Source: Mycobacteroides abscessus ATCC 19977
GTDB lineage: Bacteria; Actinomycetota; Actinomycetes; Mycobacteriales; Mycobacteriaceae
Direction: 5' to 3'
Assembly (NCBI RefSeq): GCF_000069185.1
Contig: NC_010397.1
Coordinates: forward strand, 2,542,001-2,606,000
Length of the DNA: 64,000 nt
Below the pieces are notes generated by a model. That model searched no databases, had not been told where the DNA came from, and saw nothing but the letters and a program-made list of their open reading frames with translations. Below, piece after piece: positions 7,757 to 17,450 of this stretch; positions within the stretch are counted from its first letter, which is position 1, and every line of letters starts with the position of its first letter. A program made the translations under genes and the position numbers.

Positions 7757-8986
7757 ATGGACCTGGCCTTCTCGGCAGAGGAAGAACAATTCCGTACCGA
7801 AGTCCGGGAGTTCCTGGACGCGAACCTCACCGCGGAGCTGCGGGCGGCCGGGCGTCTGCAGACCAGCGTGTACAGCGATCACGAGGCAAGTATGCGGTGG
7901 CAGGCGATCCTGCACCGGAAGGGATGGGCCGCGCCGGCTTGGCCGGTCAAATACGGCGGGCAGCCGTGGAGTCTTGCCCAGCACTACATCTTTTCGGTTG
8001 AATCGATGGTTGCGGGGGCACCTTCACTGTCGCCCATGGGAATTCGGATGGTCGCACATGCCATCATCAAGTTCGGCAGCCCGGAACAGAAAGAGTTCTT
8101 CCTGCCCCGGATCCTCACGGGCGAGGTGTTCTTCTGTCAGGGGTACAGCGAGCCCGAGTCGGGGTCTGACCTGGCCTCGTTGCAGATGTCGGCCGTTGCC
8201 GACGGTGATGACTTCGTCCTCAATGGCTCCAAGATCTGGACCACCCATGCGCGCGAGGCGAATTGGATGTTCGCCCTTGTTCGCACCACCAAGGGGCCCA
8301 AGAAACAGCTCGGTATCACCTTCATTCTCATCGACTTCACGTCGCCGGGCATAGACGTCAAACCCTTGGTGATGAGTTCCGGCGAGGAGGTACAGAATGT
8401 CGTGTTCTTCGACAACGTGCGTGTGCCGCGGGCCAATGTGCTCGGGGAGGTTGACCAGGGGTGGACCGTCGCGAAGTACCTCCTTGAGTTCGAGCGCGGC
8501 GGCGGGGCCGTGGCACCCATGCTGCAGGTGGGCCTCGATCAGCTGAGCGTTGACGCGCGGTCGGTGCCTGCCGAGAACGGCACCCTGGCAGACGATCCCG
8601 TGTTCTGTGCCAAACTGGCCGACCTGGCGATTCGTGTCGACGTACTCGAGGTCCTCGAGCATCGCGTGCTGGCGGTCGTGGCAGGCGGCGGCAATCCGGG
8701 CGCGGCATCCTCGATGCTGAAAATCCTTGGCACCGAACTATCGCAGGCGTTGACCACACTGACGTTAGAGGCGGCAGGGCCGCGGGGCCGGGCATACCAG
8801 CCTCACGTCACCAAGCCGGGTGGCCCGGTCGTCGAGTACACCCCGCCCGCAGACGGTTATCACAGCGGCGAGCTGTGGCAGGCGGTGGCGCCGTTGCACT
8901 ATTTCAACGATCGCGCCGGGTCGATCTATGCCGGTTCCAACGAGATTCAACGCAACATCCTCGCCAAGGCCCAGCTGGGTCTCTGA
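7757..8986 (+). CDS. Acyl-CoA dehydrogenase (FadE), catalytic subunit type
   Basis: A 409-aa FAD enzyme with CQGYSEPESGSDLASLQ (FAD and substrate loop), KIWTTHA, and C-terminal SIYAGSNEIQRN. The Glu of the usual YEGT motif is Ala here. The probable catalytic base is Glu246 in LEFERGG, as in isovaleryl-CoA dehydrogenase and the mycobacterial alpha2beta2 enzymes of side-chain degradation. The partner gene starts 21 bp downstream. The start at ATG 7757 is set by homology. Likely substrate: branched, steroid-derived or other bulky acyl-CoA. Confidence 0.85.
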   Translation: MDLAFSAEEEQFRTEVREFLDANLTAELRAAGRLQTSVYSDHEASMRWQAILHRKGWAAPAWPVKYGGQPWSLAQHYIFSVESMVAGAPSLSPMGIRMVAHAIIKFGSPEQKEFFLPRILTGEVFFCQGYSEPESGSDLASLQMSAVADGDDFVLNGSKIWTTHAREANWMFALVRTTKGPKKQLGITFILIDFTSPGIDVKPLVMSSGEEVQNVVFFDNVRVPRANVLGEVDQGWTVAKYLLEFERGGGAVAPMLQVGLDQLSVDARSVPAENGTLADDPVFCAKLADLAIRVDVLEVLEHRVLAVVAGGGNPGAASSMLKILGTELSQALTTLTLEAAGPRGRAYQPHVTKPGGPVVEYTPPADGYHSGELWQAVAPLHYFNDRAGSIYAGSNEIQRNILAKAQLGL

Positions 8987-9007
8987 CAGACAAGAGCGAA
9001 TATCACC

Positions 9008-10156
9008 ATGGATTTCAGCCTCACCGACGAACAACAACTCCTGAAGCACTCGATATCGGATTTTCTGTCTAATCGGTACGCCTTGAACACCAGCCGGCGC
9101 GCGGCGCGCTCGGATATCAGGTGGCAGCCGCAGGTGTGGAAGTCCTTCGCCGAGGAGCTCGGCATCCTCGCCGCGCCGCTGCCCGAGGACCGCGGTGGCC
9201 TCGGTGGTGGCGCCGAGGAAGTACTTGTCATTTGCGAGGTGCTCGGACGCCATCTCGTCGTCGAGCCGTTCATCGGCACGGTGGTGCTCGGCGGCGGGCT
9301 GCTGCGGCGGTCGAACGCCGAAGTGGCCGGCGACCTTATCGGAGGCATTGCCTCCGGTGACGTCGTGACGGGATTCGCGGCCCTTGAACCCACTTCCGGC
9401 CAGTCGTTCCACTCGGTGCAGACCACCGCCCGCCGCGATGGGCCGGATTGGGTGCTCGACGGTGAGAAAATCGTGGTGAGCGACGCGCCTCTGGCCACCC
9501 ATGTGATTGTCAGCGCACGAACCTCCGGCGAGGTTGCCGATACCTCCGGCCTCACGCTGTTCGTCGTGCCGTTCGATCCGGCCGCCCCAGCTCAGGGAAT
9601 CGAGGCGCATCATTACCGGACGATTGATGACCACCATGCCAGCGACTTGGTGATATCTGGACTGCGGGTGCCGGATTCGGCACGGATTTCGGAAGTGGAT
9701 CAAGCATGGCCACTCATTGAGGCCGCGCTCGATGAAGCCACGGCTGCGACTGTGGCCGAGGCAGTTGGCATGTTGCGCAAGGTGCTGGCCGATACGGTCG
9801 AATACACCAAGCAGCGCCAGCAATTCGGCGTAGCGATCTCCAATTTCCAAGCGTTGCAACATCGTATGGTGGACATGCATATCGAGGTTGAGCAGTCGGT
9901 CGCGGCTTCCTATCTGGCCTCGCTCAATCTCGATGGACCTCGCCGCGCCCGTGCTGTGTCGGCGGCCAAGGCAACGATCGCGCGTGCCGCACGTCTGGTG
10001 GGGCAGGAGGCCGTACAGTTGCACGGCGGCATGGGCATGACCGAGGAACTGGCCATCGGCCATTATTTCAAGCGTCTCACCGTCATTGAGTCAGAGTTCG
10101 GCAACCGCGACTTTCACACCGCACGGTACGGGATCGCGCGCAGCACCCAGGGCTAG
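9008..10156 (+). CDS. Acyl-CoA dehydrogenase (FadE), partner subunit
   Basis: A 382-aa acyl-CoA dehydrogenase-fold protein with [20 protein letters not shown] and [22 protein letters not shown] find no clear catalytic Glu at either usual position, as expected for the non-catalytic subunit of a heterotetramer with the preceding FadE (inferred). The genes are 21 bp apart and form an operon facing the TetR gene. The end overlaps the convergent DUF1345 gene by 4 bp. Confidence 0.82.
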   Translation: MDFSLTDEQQLLKHSISDFLSNRYALNTSRRAARSDIRWQPQVWKSFAEELGILAAPLPEDRGGLGGGAEEVLVICEVLGRHLVVEPFIGTVVLGGGLLRRSNAEVAGDLIGGIASGDVVTGFAALEPTSGQSFHSVQTTARRDGPDWVLDGEKIVVSDAPLATHVIVSARTSGEVADTSGLTLFVVPFDPAAPAQGIEAHHYRTIDDHHASDLVISGLRVPDSARISEVDQAWPLIEAALDEATAATVAEAVGMLRKVLADTVEYTKQRQQFGVAISNFQALQHRMVDMHIEVEQSVAASYLASLNLDGPRRARAVSAAKATIARAARLVGQEAVQLHGGMGMTEELAIGHYFKRLTVIESEFGNRDFHTARYGIARSTQG

Positions 10157-10770
10157 CCGACCAGGTTGATCACCAGGTTGATCGTGCACGCGATGATCAC
10201 CGTGCCGTAGATATAACTGAAAAGGCAGTGCTTCAACACCACGTCGCGCAGGTGTGAGGTGGTGACGGCGGTGTCGGAGACCTGGTAGGTCATGCCGAGA
10301 TTGAATGAGAAGTAGTAGAAATCCACATACCGCGGCGGCACATCGGAATTGAAGTCGATGCCGCCTGGGGCGCCCTGGTAGTAGATGCGCGCGTATCGGG
10401 CGGCGTAGATCGTGTGCAGCATCGCCCACACCGTCAAGATGGCACCGATACACAGGGCCGCGTAAGTGCCCTTGTCCTCATCGTTGGCAGAGACCAGGAG
10501 TATGCCGATTGCCGAGAGGCTGGCCACGAGGATCAGCAGCATCGCAAGATCGCCTAGCTCGTCGTCCATGTCCTCACTGCCGGCGCGGGTGCGCGTTTGA
10601 TCGGGGTCCATGGGCCACAACACAACAAGTGACCACGCGACGTTGATGACGGCGGTCACGATGACCACCGCGAGCAGAGCCACCTGCCAGCGTGCTAGTA
10701 CAGCCCCGGTCAATGCCCCGGCCATCATCCCCACCGCCAGTGCGATCCAAAATCGATTGGCGCCGGTCAT
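10153..10770 (-). CDS. DUF1345 family membrane protein
   Basis: A 205-aa protein with about five transmembrane segments. The C-terminal half ([20 protein letters not shown], then [18 protein letters not shown]) is the characteristic DUF1345 signature. No function is established for the family. It lies 50 bp downstream of the Hsp70-like gene on the same strand and may be cotranscribed with it. Confidence 0.8.
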   Translation of the reverse strand: MTGANRFWIALAVGMMAGALTGAVLARWQVALLAVVIVTAVINVAWSLVVLWPMDPDQTRTRAGSEDMDDELGDLAMLLILVASLSAIGILLVSANDEDKGTYAALCIGAILTVWAMLHTIYAARYARIYYQGAPGGIDFNSDVPPRYVDFYYFSFNLGMTYQVSDTAVTTSHLRDVVLKHCLFSYIYGTVIIACTINLVINLVG

Positions 10771-10820
10771 GAAAACACCACCATCTCGTCATCCTGGCTT
10801 CGATAGGGATTCCTGCCGTA

Positions 10821-12260
10821 CTAGGGGTGTGGCGTGCTGGTCGCCGTCGTCGTGGTCGAGGTGCGGTTACTCGGAGCCGGAGCCTCGTCGCGGTCCTGCC
10901 AGGCGATGAACAATGCGGTGAACACCGCAGCGGAGAAGACCGCGGCGGCAAAGAACCACAGGACCGGCCGCTGAAACCAGCGCATCGGGGGAGTGTCCCG
11001 GTAATCGTCCGGTGCCGGGCTAAAGGTCACCTCGGGCCGCGCGGTTGTGGTCGGTGTCGAGTAGTCCTGGTAGTCCTCGTACTCCTGCAGTTCGGGGGAA
11101 GTATCGGATTCGGACCAGGCAAGTCCGGACTCGACAGTGTCGATGGGCGCCGATGCGGGACTCTTGGCGGTCTCCTCGCCGGTGGCGACAGGCCGCAGCA
11201 TGGTCGCTTCCGGTGACCGCATCGTTGCTTCGGCGGAAGGTGTTTCATCGGGCTGGCCAGCCATGAAGGCAGCTCCGAACGCCACGGCGAGCTGGGGGTG
11301 AGGTGCGGCGATGATCGGGCATCGCAATCGTTCGGAAAGCTGTTGGGTGACAAGCGGAATGCTGGAGCCGCCACCCACTGTGAGGACCGCTGCGACGCTC
11401 GCGGGCGCGATGTTGTTGTACTCCAGGGTTTCTTGGATCTTGGTGATCAATGCTGAGAGCGGTTCGCGGATGCGCTCTTCGAGTTCGCCGCGGGTGAGCC
11501 GAACATCGGATGCCAGGCCTGGCAACGCGACTGGGATAACCGTTGTGGTGTCGGTCGACAGATGCTCCTTGGCGGCGCGACAGCGATCCCGCAGGCGCGT
11601 CAAGGCACCCAGGGAGGCCGTCCCGTCGGGATCCTGGTTGAGGTTGGCCAGGACCAGTGCCAACAGTTCCTGGTCGATCCGCTGCCCGGAGAAGTCGCGA
11701 AAGCGAACGCTCTCGCCGAGTGTTGCGAAGTCGTCGGCGGCATCGGCCAGCGTGATGCTGGTACCGGTTCCGCCGAAATCGCAGACCACGACCACGCCAT
11801 GGTGGGGGATGCGATCGCGCATGCTCACCAAGGCGGCGCGCGCGTCCGGCACCAACTTCATCGGTCGGCCGCCGGGTGCCAGCGCGGGCACTTTGTCTAT
11901 GGCGGCCCGTAGCGCGGCGATGGAGTGCCCACCCCAATATGCGGGCACTGCGGCGGCCAGCGCCGGTGGACTATCGAAGTTCGCGACCACAGCCGCGTCG
12001 GCGATCATGATGCGGATGGCTTCGGCCATCACCCAGTCGGCACTGTGCACAGAACCATCGGCTCCGACGATTCCTACTGGGTCTCCGACACGGTCGACGA
12101 ATCCGGCCAGGCCCAGACCGGGCTCCTTGGGGACGCCAACCTCCGAGGGCTGGTCTTCGTGGAGAGTGAGCAGCGAACTTCGCACTACCGGGACACCGTC
12201 CGGGTTGCCATCGGTGGCAACCAGCTGTGTAGCCCCGATCGACATTCCGAGTGAGTTCAT
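10821..12260 (-). CDS. Hsp70-like ATPase with C-terminal membrane anchor
   Basis: A 479-aa protein. Residues 1-350 follow the actin/Hsp70 ATPase fold: VVVVCDFGGTGTSITLAD is the phosphate-2 loop and AAVLTVGGGSSIPLV the adenosine motif. There is no substrate-binding domain. Instead an acidic, Pro/Thr-rich linker leads to one transmembrane helix (about 432-455, PVLWFFAAAVF) and a short Ser/Thr-rich tail. This resembles the membrane-linked DnaK-like proteins of actinobacteria, some of which are tied to envelope functions. Its specific role here is unknown. Confidence 0.75.
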   Translation of the reverse strand: MNSLGMSIGATQLVATDGNPDGVPVVRSSLLTLHEDQPSEVGVPKEPGLGLAGFVDRVGDPVGIVGADGSVHSADWVMAEAIRIMIADAAVVANFDSPPALAAAVPAYWGGHSIAALRAAIDKVPALAPGGRPMKLVPDARAALVSMRDRIPHHGVVVVCDFGGTGTSITLADAADDFATLGESVRFRDFSGQRIDQELLALVLANLNQDPDGTASLGALTRLRDRCRAAKEHLSTDTTTVIPVALPGLASDVRLTRGELEERIREPLSALITKIQETLEYNNIAPASVAAVLTVGGGSSIPLVTQQLSERLRCPIIAAPHPQLAVAFGAAFMAGQPDETPSAEATMRSPEATMLRPVATGEETAKSPASAPIDTVESGLAWSESDTSPELQEYEDYQDYSTPTTTARPEVTFSPAPDDYRDTPPMRWFQRPVLWFFAAAVFSAAVFTALFIAWQDRDEAPAPSNRTSTTTTATSTPHP

Positions 12261-12318
12261 TACCTACCTGTTCGCCTGTTCCCTTGCGATTCTAGGCGGG
12301 AGATCCCGGGGAAGAGGT

Positions 12319-13320
12319 CTAGAGGGCATGTGCAGCGATGATCGCGTTGGCGAACTCCTGCGGCGCCTCCTGCGGGACGTTGTGGCCGATCCCGTCCAGC
12401 ACGCGGTGGGCATACTTTCCGGTGAACATTTTCCGGTAGGCGGTCCCATCTTTGGTCGGTCCGTCGAAATCGCTGCCGATCGTGATGGTCGGCACGGCGA
12501 TCGTGGGCTTGGTCGCCAACTTGGCTTCGACGGCGTCATAGCGCGACTCGCCCCTGGCCAGGCCGAGTCGCCACCGGTAGTTGTGAATGACGATGTCGAC
12601 GTGGTCGGGATTGTCGAAGGCCGCGGCGGAGCGAGCATAGGTGTCGTCGTCGAACTTCCACGTCGGCGACGCGTTATGCCAAATGAGCTTGTTGAAGTCG
12701 CGCGTGTTGTGGCGATAGCCGTGCAGGCCGCGCTCGGTGGCGAAGTAGTACTGATACCACCAACCCCATTCCGCCTGGGGCGAGAGGGGCTGCTGGTTGG
12801 CTTCCAGATTCACGATGATGTAGCCGCTGACAGCGACAAGTGCCGTCACTCGATCGGGCCATATGGCTGCGACGATATCGGCGTTGCGGGCACCCCAGTC
12901 GAATCCCCCCAGGATGGCCGACGGAATCTTGAGGGCGTCCATGAAGTCGATGACGTCAGTGGCGAGTGCGGCCTGTTGACCGTTGTGAAACGTGTCGCCC
13001 GACCTGAACCGGGTGCTGCCGTAACCGCGTAGGTAAGGCACCAATACCCGAAAACCCTTGGTGGTCAAAAGAGGTACCACATCGAGGTAACTGTGGATAT
13101 CGTAGGGCCAGCCGTGCAACAGGATTACCGGTGGCCCGTCGGACGGCCCCTCGTCGACATAGCCGACATTGAGCAGCCCGGCGTCGACCTGTTTGAGGGG
13201 CGGAAACTCGGTGCGCGGGCGTGTCGGGTCGACACTGGCACCATTCGAGCACGCCCCGAGTGCGGTGGCACCGACCGCGGTGAGCAGCGCCACCTTGGAA
13301 AACCCGCGTCTGCTGATCAT
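12319..13320 (-). CDS. Exported alpha/beta hydrolase, epoxide hydrolase-like lipoprotein
   Basis: A 333-aa protein. The N-terminus has twin arginines (SRRGFSK) and a lipobox ending LGAC at Cys24, pointing to Tat export and lipidation. The hydrolase domain has HGWP (oxyanion), GGFDWGAR with Asp as probable nucleophile in place of Ser, and a C-terminal DGIGHNVPQEAP supplying the His. An Asp nucleophile fits epoxide hydrolases or haloalkane dehalogenases. The substrate is unknown. Confidence 0.78.
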   Translation of the reverse strand: MISRRGFSKVALLTAVGATALGACSNGASVDPTRPRTEFPPLKQVDAGLLNVGYVDEGPSDGPPVILLHGWPYDIHSYLDVVPLLTTKGFRVLVPYLRGYGSTRFRSGDTFHNGQQAALATDVIDFMDALKIPSAILGGFDWGARNADIVAAIWPDRVTALVAVSGYIIVNLEANQQPLSPQAEWGWWYQYYFATERGLHGYRHNTRDFNKLIWHNASPTWKFDDDTYARSAAAFDNPDHVDIVIHNYRWRLGLARGESRYDAVEAKLATKPTIAVPTITIGSDFDGPTKDGTAYRKMFTGKYAHRVLDGIGHNVPQEAPQEFANAIIAAHAL

Positions 13321-13494
13321 GTCAGGAACCGATTCTGTGAGTGACCCATTGGCGTCGACAATTCGGGGAAACGACGGCGTCGAACTCTACCGTGCCAGGG
13401 TGGCGCGCCGCGGTAGATGATCGAGGGCTCGTTTCTCACCCGTCAGCATCGCCACTGACCAGCAGCTGCACATCGTGTATGCGACGATGGCCGG

Positions 13495-14016
13495 ATGGAC
13501 GTAGCCAAGCTGTTCGTCGCTGGCGTGATCGTCGCCGGTGCCGCACTCTCTTTGTCGGCGCCCGCCGGTGCGGATCCGGCCGAGCCCGGGCCTGGGCCTT
13601 CGCCCGCGCCTTCGGCTCCGCAGGCGGCCGCACCCGGTACTGAGGCTCTGGGACCACCGCCGCCACCAGCCCTACAACCGTCGGTGCCCGAGGTTACGAA
13701 CCCGACCTATGGCTCGGGCTCAGGAGGGCCGCTGGGCACCATCCGCGATCTCTGGCATCAAGCCCATGACGGTCCGCTCGACACACCCGAGGGTGTCGCC
13801 GGGCGTCCTGCCAATGCCGGGCCGGCGCCTCAACTGCCGCCGGGATACATCTCCACGAATGCACCCGAGTCCTCGAACCCGGGCAGGATCCGGGACCCGT
13901 ATGCGGCGCCGGAGCCGTCGGGGCCACCGTTGCCTCCCGGGTACCACTCGCTGAACGGGCCTCCACCGCCTGGATACGAGCCAACCGGTCCGGCGCCGGC
14001 CGCTGCCACGCCATGA
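13495..14016 (+). CDS. Secreted Pro/Gly-rich protein
   Basis: A 173-aa protein with a signal peptide (residues 1-26, cleavage after GAD or AGA). The mature part is very rich in Pro, Gly and Ala, with motifs PPGYISTNAPES and PPGYHSLNGPPPPGYEP. No enzymatic domain is visible. It is likely a cell-envelope or secreted protein of unknown function. Its stop overlaps the next start by 4 bp (ATGA), so the two are translationally coupled. Confidence 0.6.
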   Translation: MDVAKLFVAGVIVAGAALSLSAPAGADPAEPGPGPSPAPSAPQAAAPGTEALGPPPPPALQPSVPEVTNPTYGSGSGGPLGTIRDLWHQAHDGPLDTPEGVAGRPANAGPAPQLPPGYISTNAPESSNPGRIRDPYAAPEPSGPPLPPGYHSLNGPPPPGYEPTGPAPAAATP

Positions 14017-14279
14017 GTAGCGCGAAGGTCGCTGGGGGAGTAGTGCACAGGGTGCCCGCAGATTTGCGCGCGGCGCTGATCGCGAATCCCGCGGCGCTGG
14101 CGTTGTGGCAGGACATCACGCCGCTGGGGCGCAACGAGTTCATCTGTTGGGTGGAAGATGCCAAACAACAGGTCACTCGGGAGCGGCGCATTCGGCGTAC
14201 TCAGGAAGAGCTCGAAGAAGGCAAGCGCAGACCGTGCTGCTGGCCCGGATGTAAGCATCGCGAGCGCACCGGCAAATAG
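14013..14279 (+). CDS. YdeI/OmpD-associated (OmdA) C-terminal domain protein, short form
   Basis: An 88-aa protein with the conserved tail of the YdeI/OmdA family: VPADLRAALIANPAAL, LGRNEFICWVEDAK and the basic ERRIRRTQEELEEGKR. Only this domain is present; most members also carry an N-terminal DUF1905 domain. The C-terminal CCWPGCKHR is Cys-rich and unusual. The family is linked loosely to bacteriocin protection. It is coupled to the secreted protein before it and precedes the topoisomerase gene by 62 bp. Confidence 0.6.
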   Translation: MSSAKVAGGVVHRVPADLRAALIANPAALALWQDITPLGRNEFICWVEDAKQQVTRERRIRRTQEELEEGKRRPCCWPGCKHRERTGK

Positions 14280-14341
14280 CTCGTACGTGTAGGACCGCTC
14301 CCGCACGGGTAGTGCACCCACCAAGCGATTGGGAGGGTTCC

Positions 14342-15358
14342 ATGCGCCTACGCCGAAGCACACCCGATGCGCCGGGGATTGCACGTAAACGATGCGGCAA
14401 GGGTTTCGCCTATTACGCCGCCAACGGCGACGTGTTATCCGATGATGCGACACTGCAACGAATTAAGTCGCTGGCCATCCCGCCGGCGTGGAATGAGGTG
14501 TGGATCAGTCCACACATCAACGGCCACATTCAGGCGGTCGGCAGAGACACCGCAGGCAGGCGACAGTACATCTACCATGAGGCATGGCAAGACGAGCGTG
14601 CTGAGGAAAAGTTCGACAGAGTACTGGAACTGTCACGTCGGCTGCCCGAGTTACGTGCGCACATCGATGAGGATCTCGACACGCGGGGCGCCACTCGCCG
14701 TCGGGTCCTCGCGTTGGGTATCCGGCTGCTCGACCATGGCCATTTTCGTTCCGGTGGAGACGAATACGCGGATGACAACGATTCCTACGGCGTGGCTACG
14801 CTTCTCCCGGAGCACGTGCGCGTGCGCGGCTCGCTGACAATTTTCGACTACCCGGCGAAAAGCGGTGTCCGGCAACACTTTGAAGTGGTCGATGCCAAGG
14901 CTGCGCGTGGCATCCGCGGGTTGCTGCGCATCAACGACGGGTCACATCGACTCCTGCGATACCGTGACGGGCACGAACTTGTAGAGGTTCGCTCCGACGA
15001 TTTGAACCAGTACTTCAGGAGCGTTGTCGGTGGCGAGTTCAGTGTCAAGGATCTGCGTACCTGGCACGGAACGGTCCTTGCCGCCATAGAGTTTTCGGAA
15101 ATGGTGACGCCGCCAGAGAATCGGACACAGATCGCCAAGGCGACGTCGGCGGTGATGAAACAGGTCGGTGCGGCGTTGGGCAACACCGCCACCGTGGCCC
15201 GCGACGCATACGTTGATCCCCGGGTGGTGGTGAGCTATCGGCATGGACGCACGATCGCGCCGGCACTGCGGCGGGCGGCACGCAAGAAACCGGATGCGGC
15301 CCAAAACATCCTCGACAAGGCAACCCGCCACCTCATCCAGCGTGCCGCGCGGCTGTGA
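14342..15358 (+). CDS. DNA topoisomerase type IB (poxvirus-like)
   Basis: A 338-aa protein with a GGGAGG ribosome site before ATG 14342. The N-terminal DNA-binding domain includes KGFAYYAANGDVL and AIPPAWNEVWISP. The catalytic domain has SVKDLRTWHGTVL (Arg and His) and the nucleophile Tyr near residue 290 in VARDAYVDPRVV. It matches the compact bacterial/poxviral TopIB family, which relaxes both positive and negative supercoils through a 3-prime phosphotyrosine. It is an addition to the essential type IA enzyme and has a patchy distribution in bacteria. Confidence 0.88.
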   Translation: MRLRRSTPDAPGIARKRCGKGFAYYAANGDVLSDDATLQRIKSLAIPPAWNEVWISPHINGHIQAVGRDTAGRRQYIYHEAWQDERAEEKFDRVLELSRRLPELRAHIDEDLDTRGATRRRVLALGIRLLDHGHFRSGGDEYADDNDSYGVATLLPEHVRVRGSLTIFDYPAKSGVRQHFEVVDAKAARGIRGLLRINDGSHRLLRYRDGHELVEVRSDDLNQYFRSVVGGEFSVKDLRTWHGTVLAAIEFSEMVTPPENRTQIAKATSAVMKQVGAALGNTATVARDAYVDPRVVVSYRHGRTIAPALRRAARKKPDAAQNILDKATRHLIQRAARL

Positions 15359-15370
15359 AAGGGGTTCCTG

Positions 15371-16819
15371 CTAGCGTGCGCCGTCGGCCGGAAGTCGATC
15401 GAGTGGCTCGGTGGCGGGCCCCCAGAGAACCGAACCGCCCGAATCGAAGCAGGAGCCGTGTAATGGGCACTCCCAGATATCCTCTGCGTCATTCCATGTG
15501 GTAATTCCGCCTAGATGAGTACACACCGGCGCATGTTCGGGACGAGAGGTGAGCATGGCTGTCGCCCAGCCGGAAGCGAAGTCACGGGCAACCCGGCTCC
15601 CCAGGCGTATCGCCGCCGGGATGGCTCGCAGGTCTAGTGCACTCCAGCTTGCGAATGCGTTCGCCCAATCCATCCGACCTCCGAGAATCTGTGAGGACAG
15701 TGCCAGGGAAGCTGCGATGCCATTGGTCATGCCCCACTTGTCATATCCAGTGGCCAGGTAAATTCTCTTCCCGCCGGGCAGCAGCGGTCCCGCATAAGGA
15801 AGTTCGCTGATGGTCGCATAGTCCTGTGCAGCCCAGCTGTGTGTCCGGGTGGCGCCCGGATAGTGGGTTTGAGCCCAGCCGGCCAGTTCCCGCAACGCCT
15901 CCCGGGCATGTGCCGGATGGCCCACCACATGGCCCGCCCCGCCCACGACCAATCGGTCACCTGTCGATGAGGGTGCGTAGCGCACGGATCGCAGCGGCGC
16001 GTCTACCGACAGATACATCGCCCGGGTAATGGGCCCCGGAACGTCGAATGACATGCAATAGGATCGGTTTGCGGTCAGTTTTGCGAAGAATCCGCCGCGA
16101 TCCAGGATCGGCGTGCCGGTCGCCAGCACACAGCGTTGTGCCTCGAGTGCGAATTCCCCTGCGCCCGCGTCATGTGCGTAGTCGCCCTTGATTCGCAGCG
16201 GCCCCCGCCCCGATATGGACCGGACCCGCATGCCGCTGAAGAAATGGGCGCCGTGGTCCTCGAGCTGCGCGACCATGCTTTCCACGAGTTGTGCGGGGTT
16301 GAACTGCGCCTGGTCGGGCAGGCGAACACCGCCGTAGTAGGGGAAGGGAGTGTCGGCTGTGGTCTCCCACCTGACGGGCAGCCCGGCCTGCAGACAAGCA
16401 TTCCATTCATCCCGAGCGCCGGCGGTGCCCTCACGGGTTTGCGCATAGGTGTAGGCATCCTCGGTTTGTGTCGGTACGCCGTGTTCCTCGCAATAGCGCA
16501 GCAGCCAGTCGCGCCCCTCTGTGTTGCCCGTGGTGTATGCGCGTGCGACGGCATGGCCATGCCTGTGCGCGATACGAGACAGCTTGGTTCCGTGCAGGGC
16601 ACTGATTTTCCCAGTGGAGTTTCCCGTCGTCCCATCTCCGGCGCTCCGTGCCTCAAGCACCACCACCTCAAGGCCTGCGCGAGCAAGGAGAAGTGCTGTG
16701 GTGAGGCCAGTGATGCCCGCTCCGATAACCGCGATGTCGACGGTCTGTGTGGTGTCATCGGGCGCAAGCGGCACACGCGCTACCAAGCCCGAACGGCCCT
16801 CCAGCCAAATGGAATTCAC
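15371..16819 (-). CDS. FAD-dependent oxidoreductase (DAO family) with C-terminal Rieske domain
   Basis: A 482-aa protein. The N-terminal Rossmann motif is DIAVIGAGITGLTTALLLAR (about 28-47), followed by the DAO substrate domain. The C-terminal 70 residues hold a Rieske [2Fe-2S] centre: C-T-H (APVCTHLGG) and C-P-L-H (WECPLHGSCFD). This fusion occurs in a widespread but poorly characterised oxidoreductase family. It is the last gene of an operon, 28 bp after the hemerythrin-like gene, behind phosphoketolase and the Crp paralogue. The substrate is unknown. Confidence 0.82.
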   Translation of the reverse strand: MNSIWLEGRSGLVARVPLAPDDTTQTVDIAVIGAGITGLTTALLLARAGLEVVVLEARSAGDGTTGNSTGKISALHGTKLSRIAHRHGHAVARAYTTGNTEGRDWLLRYCEEHGVPTQTEDAYTYAQTREGTAGARDEWNACLQAGLPVRWETTADTPFPYYGGVRLPDQAQFNPAQLVESMVAQLEDHGAHFFSGMRVRSISGRGPLRIKGDYAHDAGAGEFALEAQRCVLATGTPILDRGGFFAKLTANRSYCMSFDVPGPITRAMYLSVDAPLRSVRYAPSSTGDRLVVGGAGHVVGHPAHAREALRELAGWAQTHYPGATRTHSWAAQDYATISELPYAGPLLPGGKRIYLATGYDKWGMTNGIAASLALSSQILGGRMDWANAFASWSALDLRAIPAAIRLGSRVARDFASGWATAMLTSRPEHAPVCTHLGGITTWNDAEDIWECPLHGSCFDSGGSVLWGPATEPLDRLPADGAR

Positions 16820-16847
16820 CCATCAGACCTACCCGGTCGCCCGCTCG

Positions 16848-17414
16848 TCAAACCGCGGCGAGAATATCTCTTACCCTGGCCGCCATTTCCCCGTAAGGGC
16901 CATGCGTGGGACTGGCGATCGTGGATTCAGCGGGTGAACGCTCGGGAGCGGGCGCGAACCATTCGGACATGCCGACGGCAAGACCCGCTCGGCGTCTGTC
17001 GACGGGCCCGAGTTCTCCTGAGAGCATGGGAAATTCCTCCTCCTCTTCGAGCCTGCAGTGCTCCAGCGTCGCCGATCGCAACGCCGCAAGACCCACGATG
17101 AATTCCGGACTCCCCACCGCCGTGGCCTCCAACTGTTCAAGGTCGGTCGTCAGCGCCAGTTCTTCAGCCAAACGTGTGTTCGCAACCGTCCGTCCGGCCT
17201 CAGAGATTCCACGTGACCACGGGTGCACAACCATCGCTTCAACAGTCTCGTGCACCGCGAGCAGGCCACGCAATCGAGTGAAACTCCCGCTGTCGATGCC
17301 CTTTTCAGGTGACAGCGCGGCGTCGAACAACGTCCGAATGGCGACATGCTGGTCTTCGAGGAACTCCACGAGATCGCTGGCTGTCGCGAGTTCAGGAGTG
17401 GGCAGACTCGCCAT
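16848..17414 (-). CDS. Hemerythrin-like HHE domain protein
   Basis: A 188-aa, mostly helical protein with candidate diiron ligands: EDQHVAIR (about 19-26), AVHETVEAMVVHP (about 53-65), and TLEHCRLEEEEEFPML (about 116-131). Family members bind O2, NO or peroxide-type ligands at a diiron site. A strong ribosome site (GAGGAGGT) precedes the start. It lies 36 bp after phosphoketolase and 28 bp before the Rieske oxidoreductase, suggesting an oxygen- or NO-related role for the operon. Confidence 0.75.
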   Translation of the reverse strand: MASLPTPELATASDLVEFLEDQHVAIRTLFDAALSPEKGIDSGSFTRLRGLLAVHETVEAMVVHPWSRGISEAGRTVANTRLAEELALTTDLEQLEATAVGSPEFIVGLAALRSATLEHCRLEEEEEFPMLSGELGPVDRRRAGLAVGMSEWFAPAPERSPAESTIASPTHGPYGEMAARVRDILAAV

Positions 17415-17450
17415 CGAGATCGACCTCCTCTCACGTTGCTGCGGATGTTC

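Noticed and set aside
11311..13032. 573-codon open frame on the + strand
   Set aside because: It lies antisense to the Hsp70-like and hydrolase genes, has Arg/Ser-rich translation and no family resemblance; a typical high-GC shadow frame.
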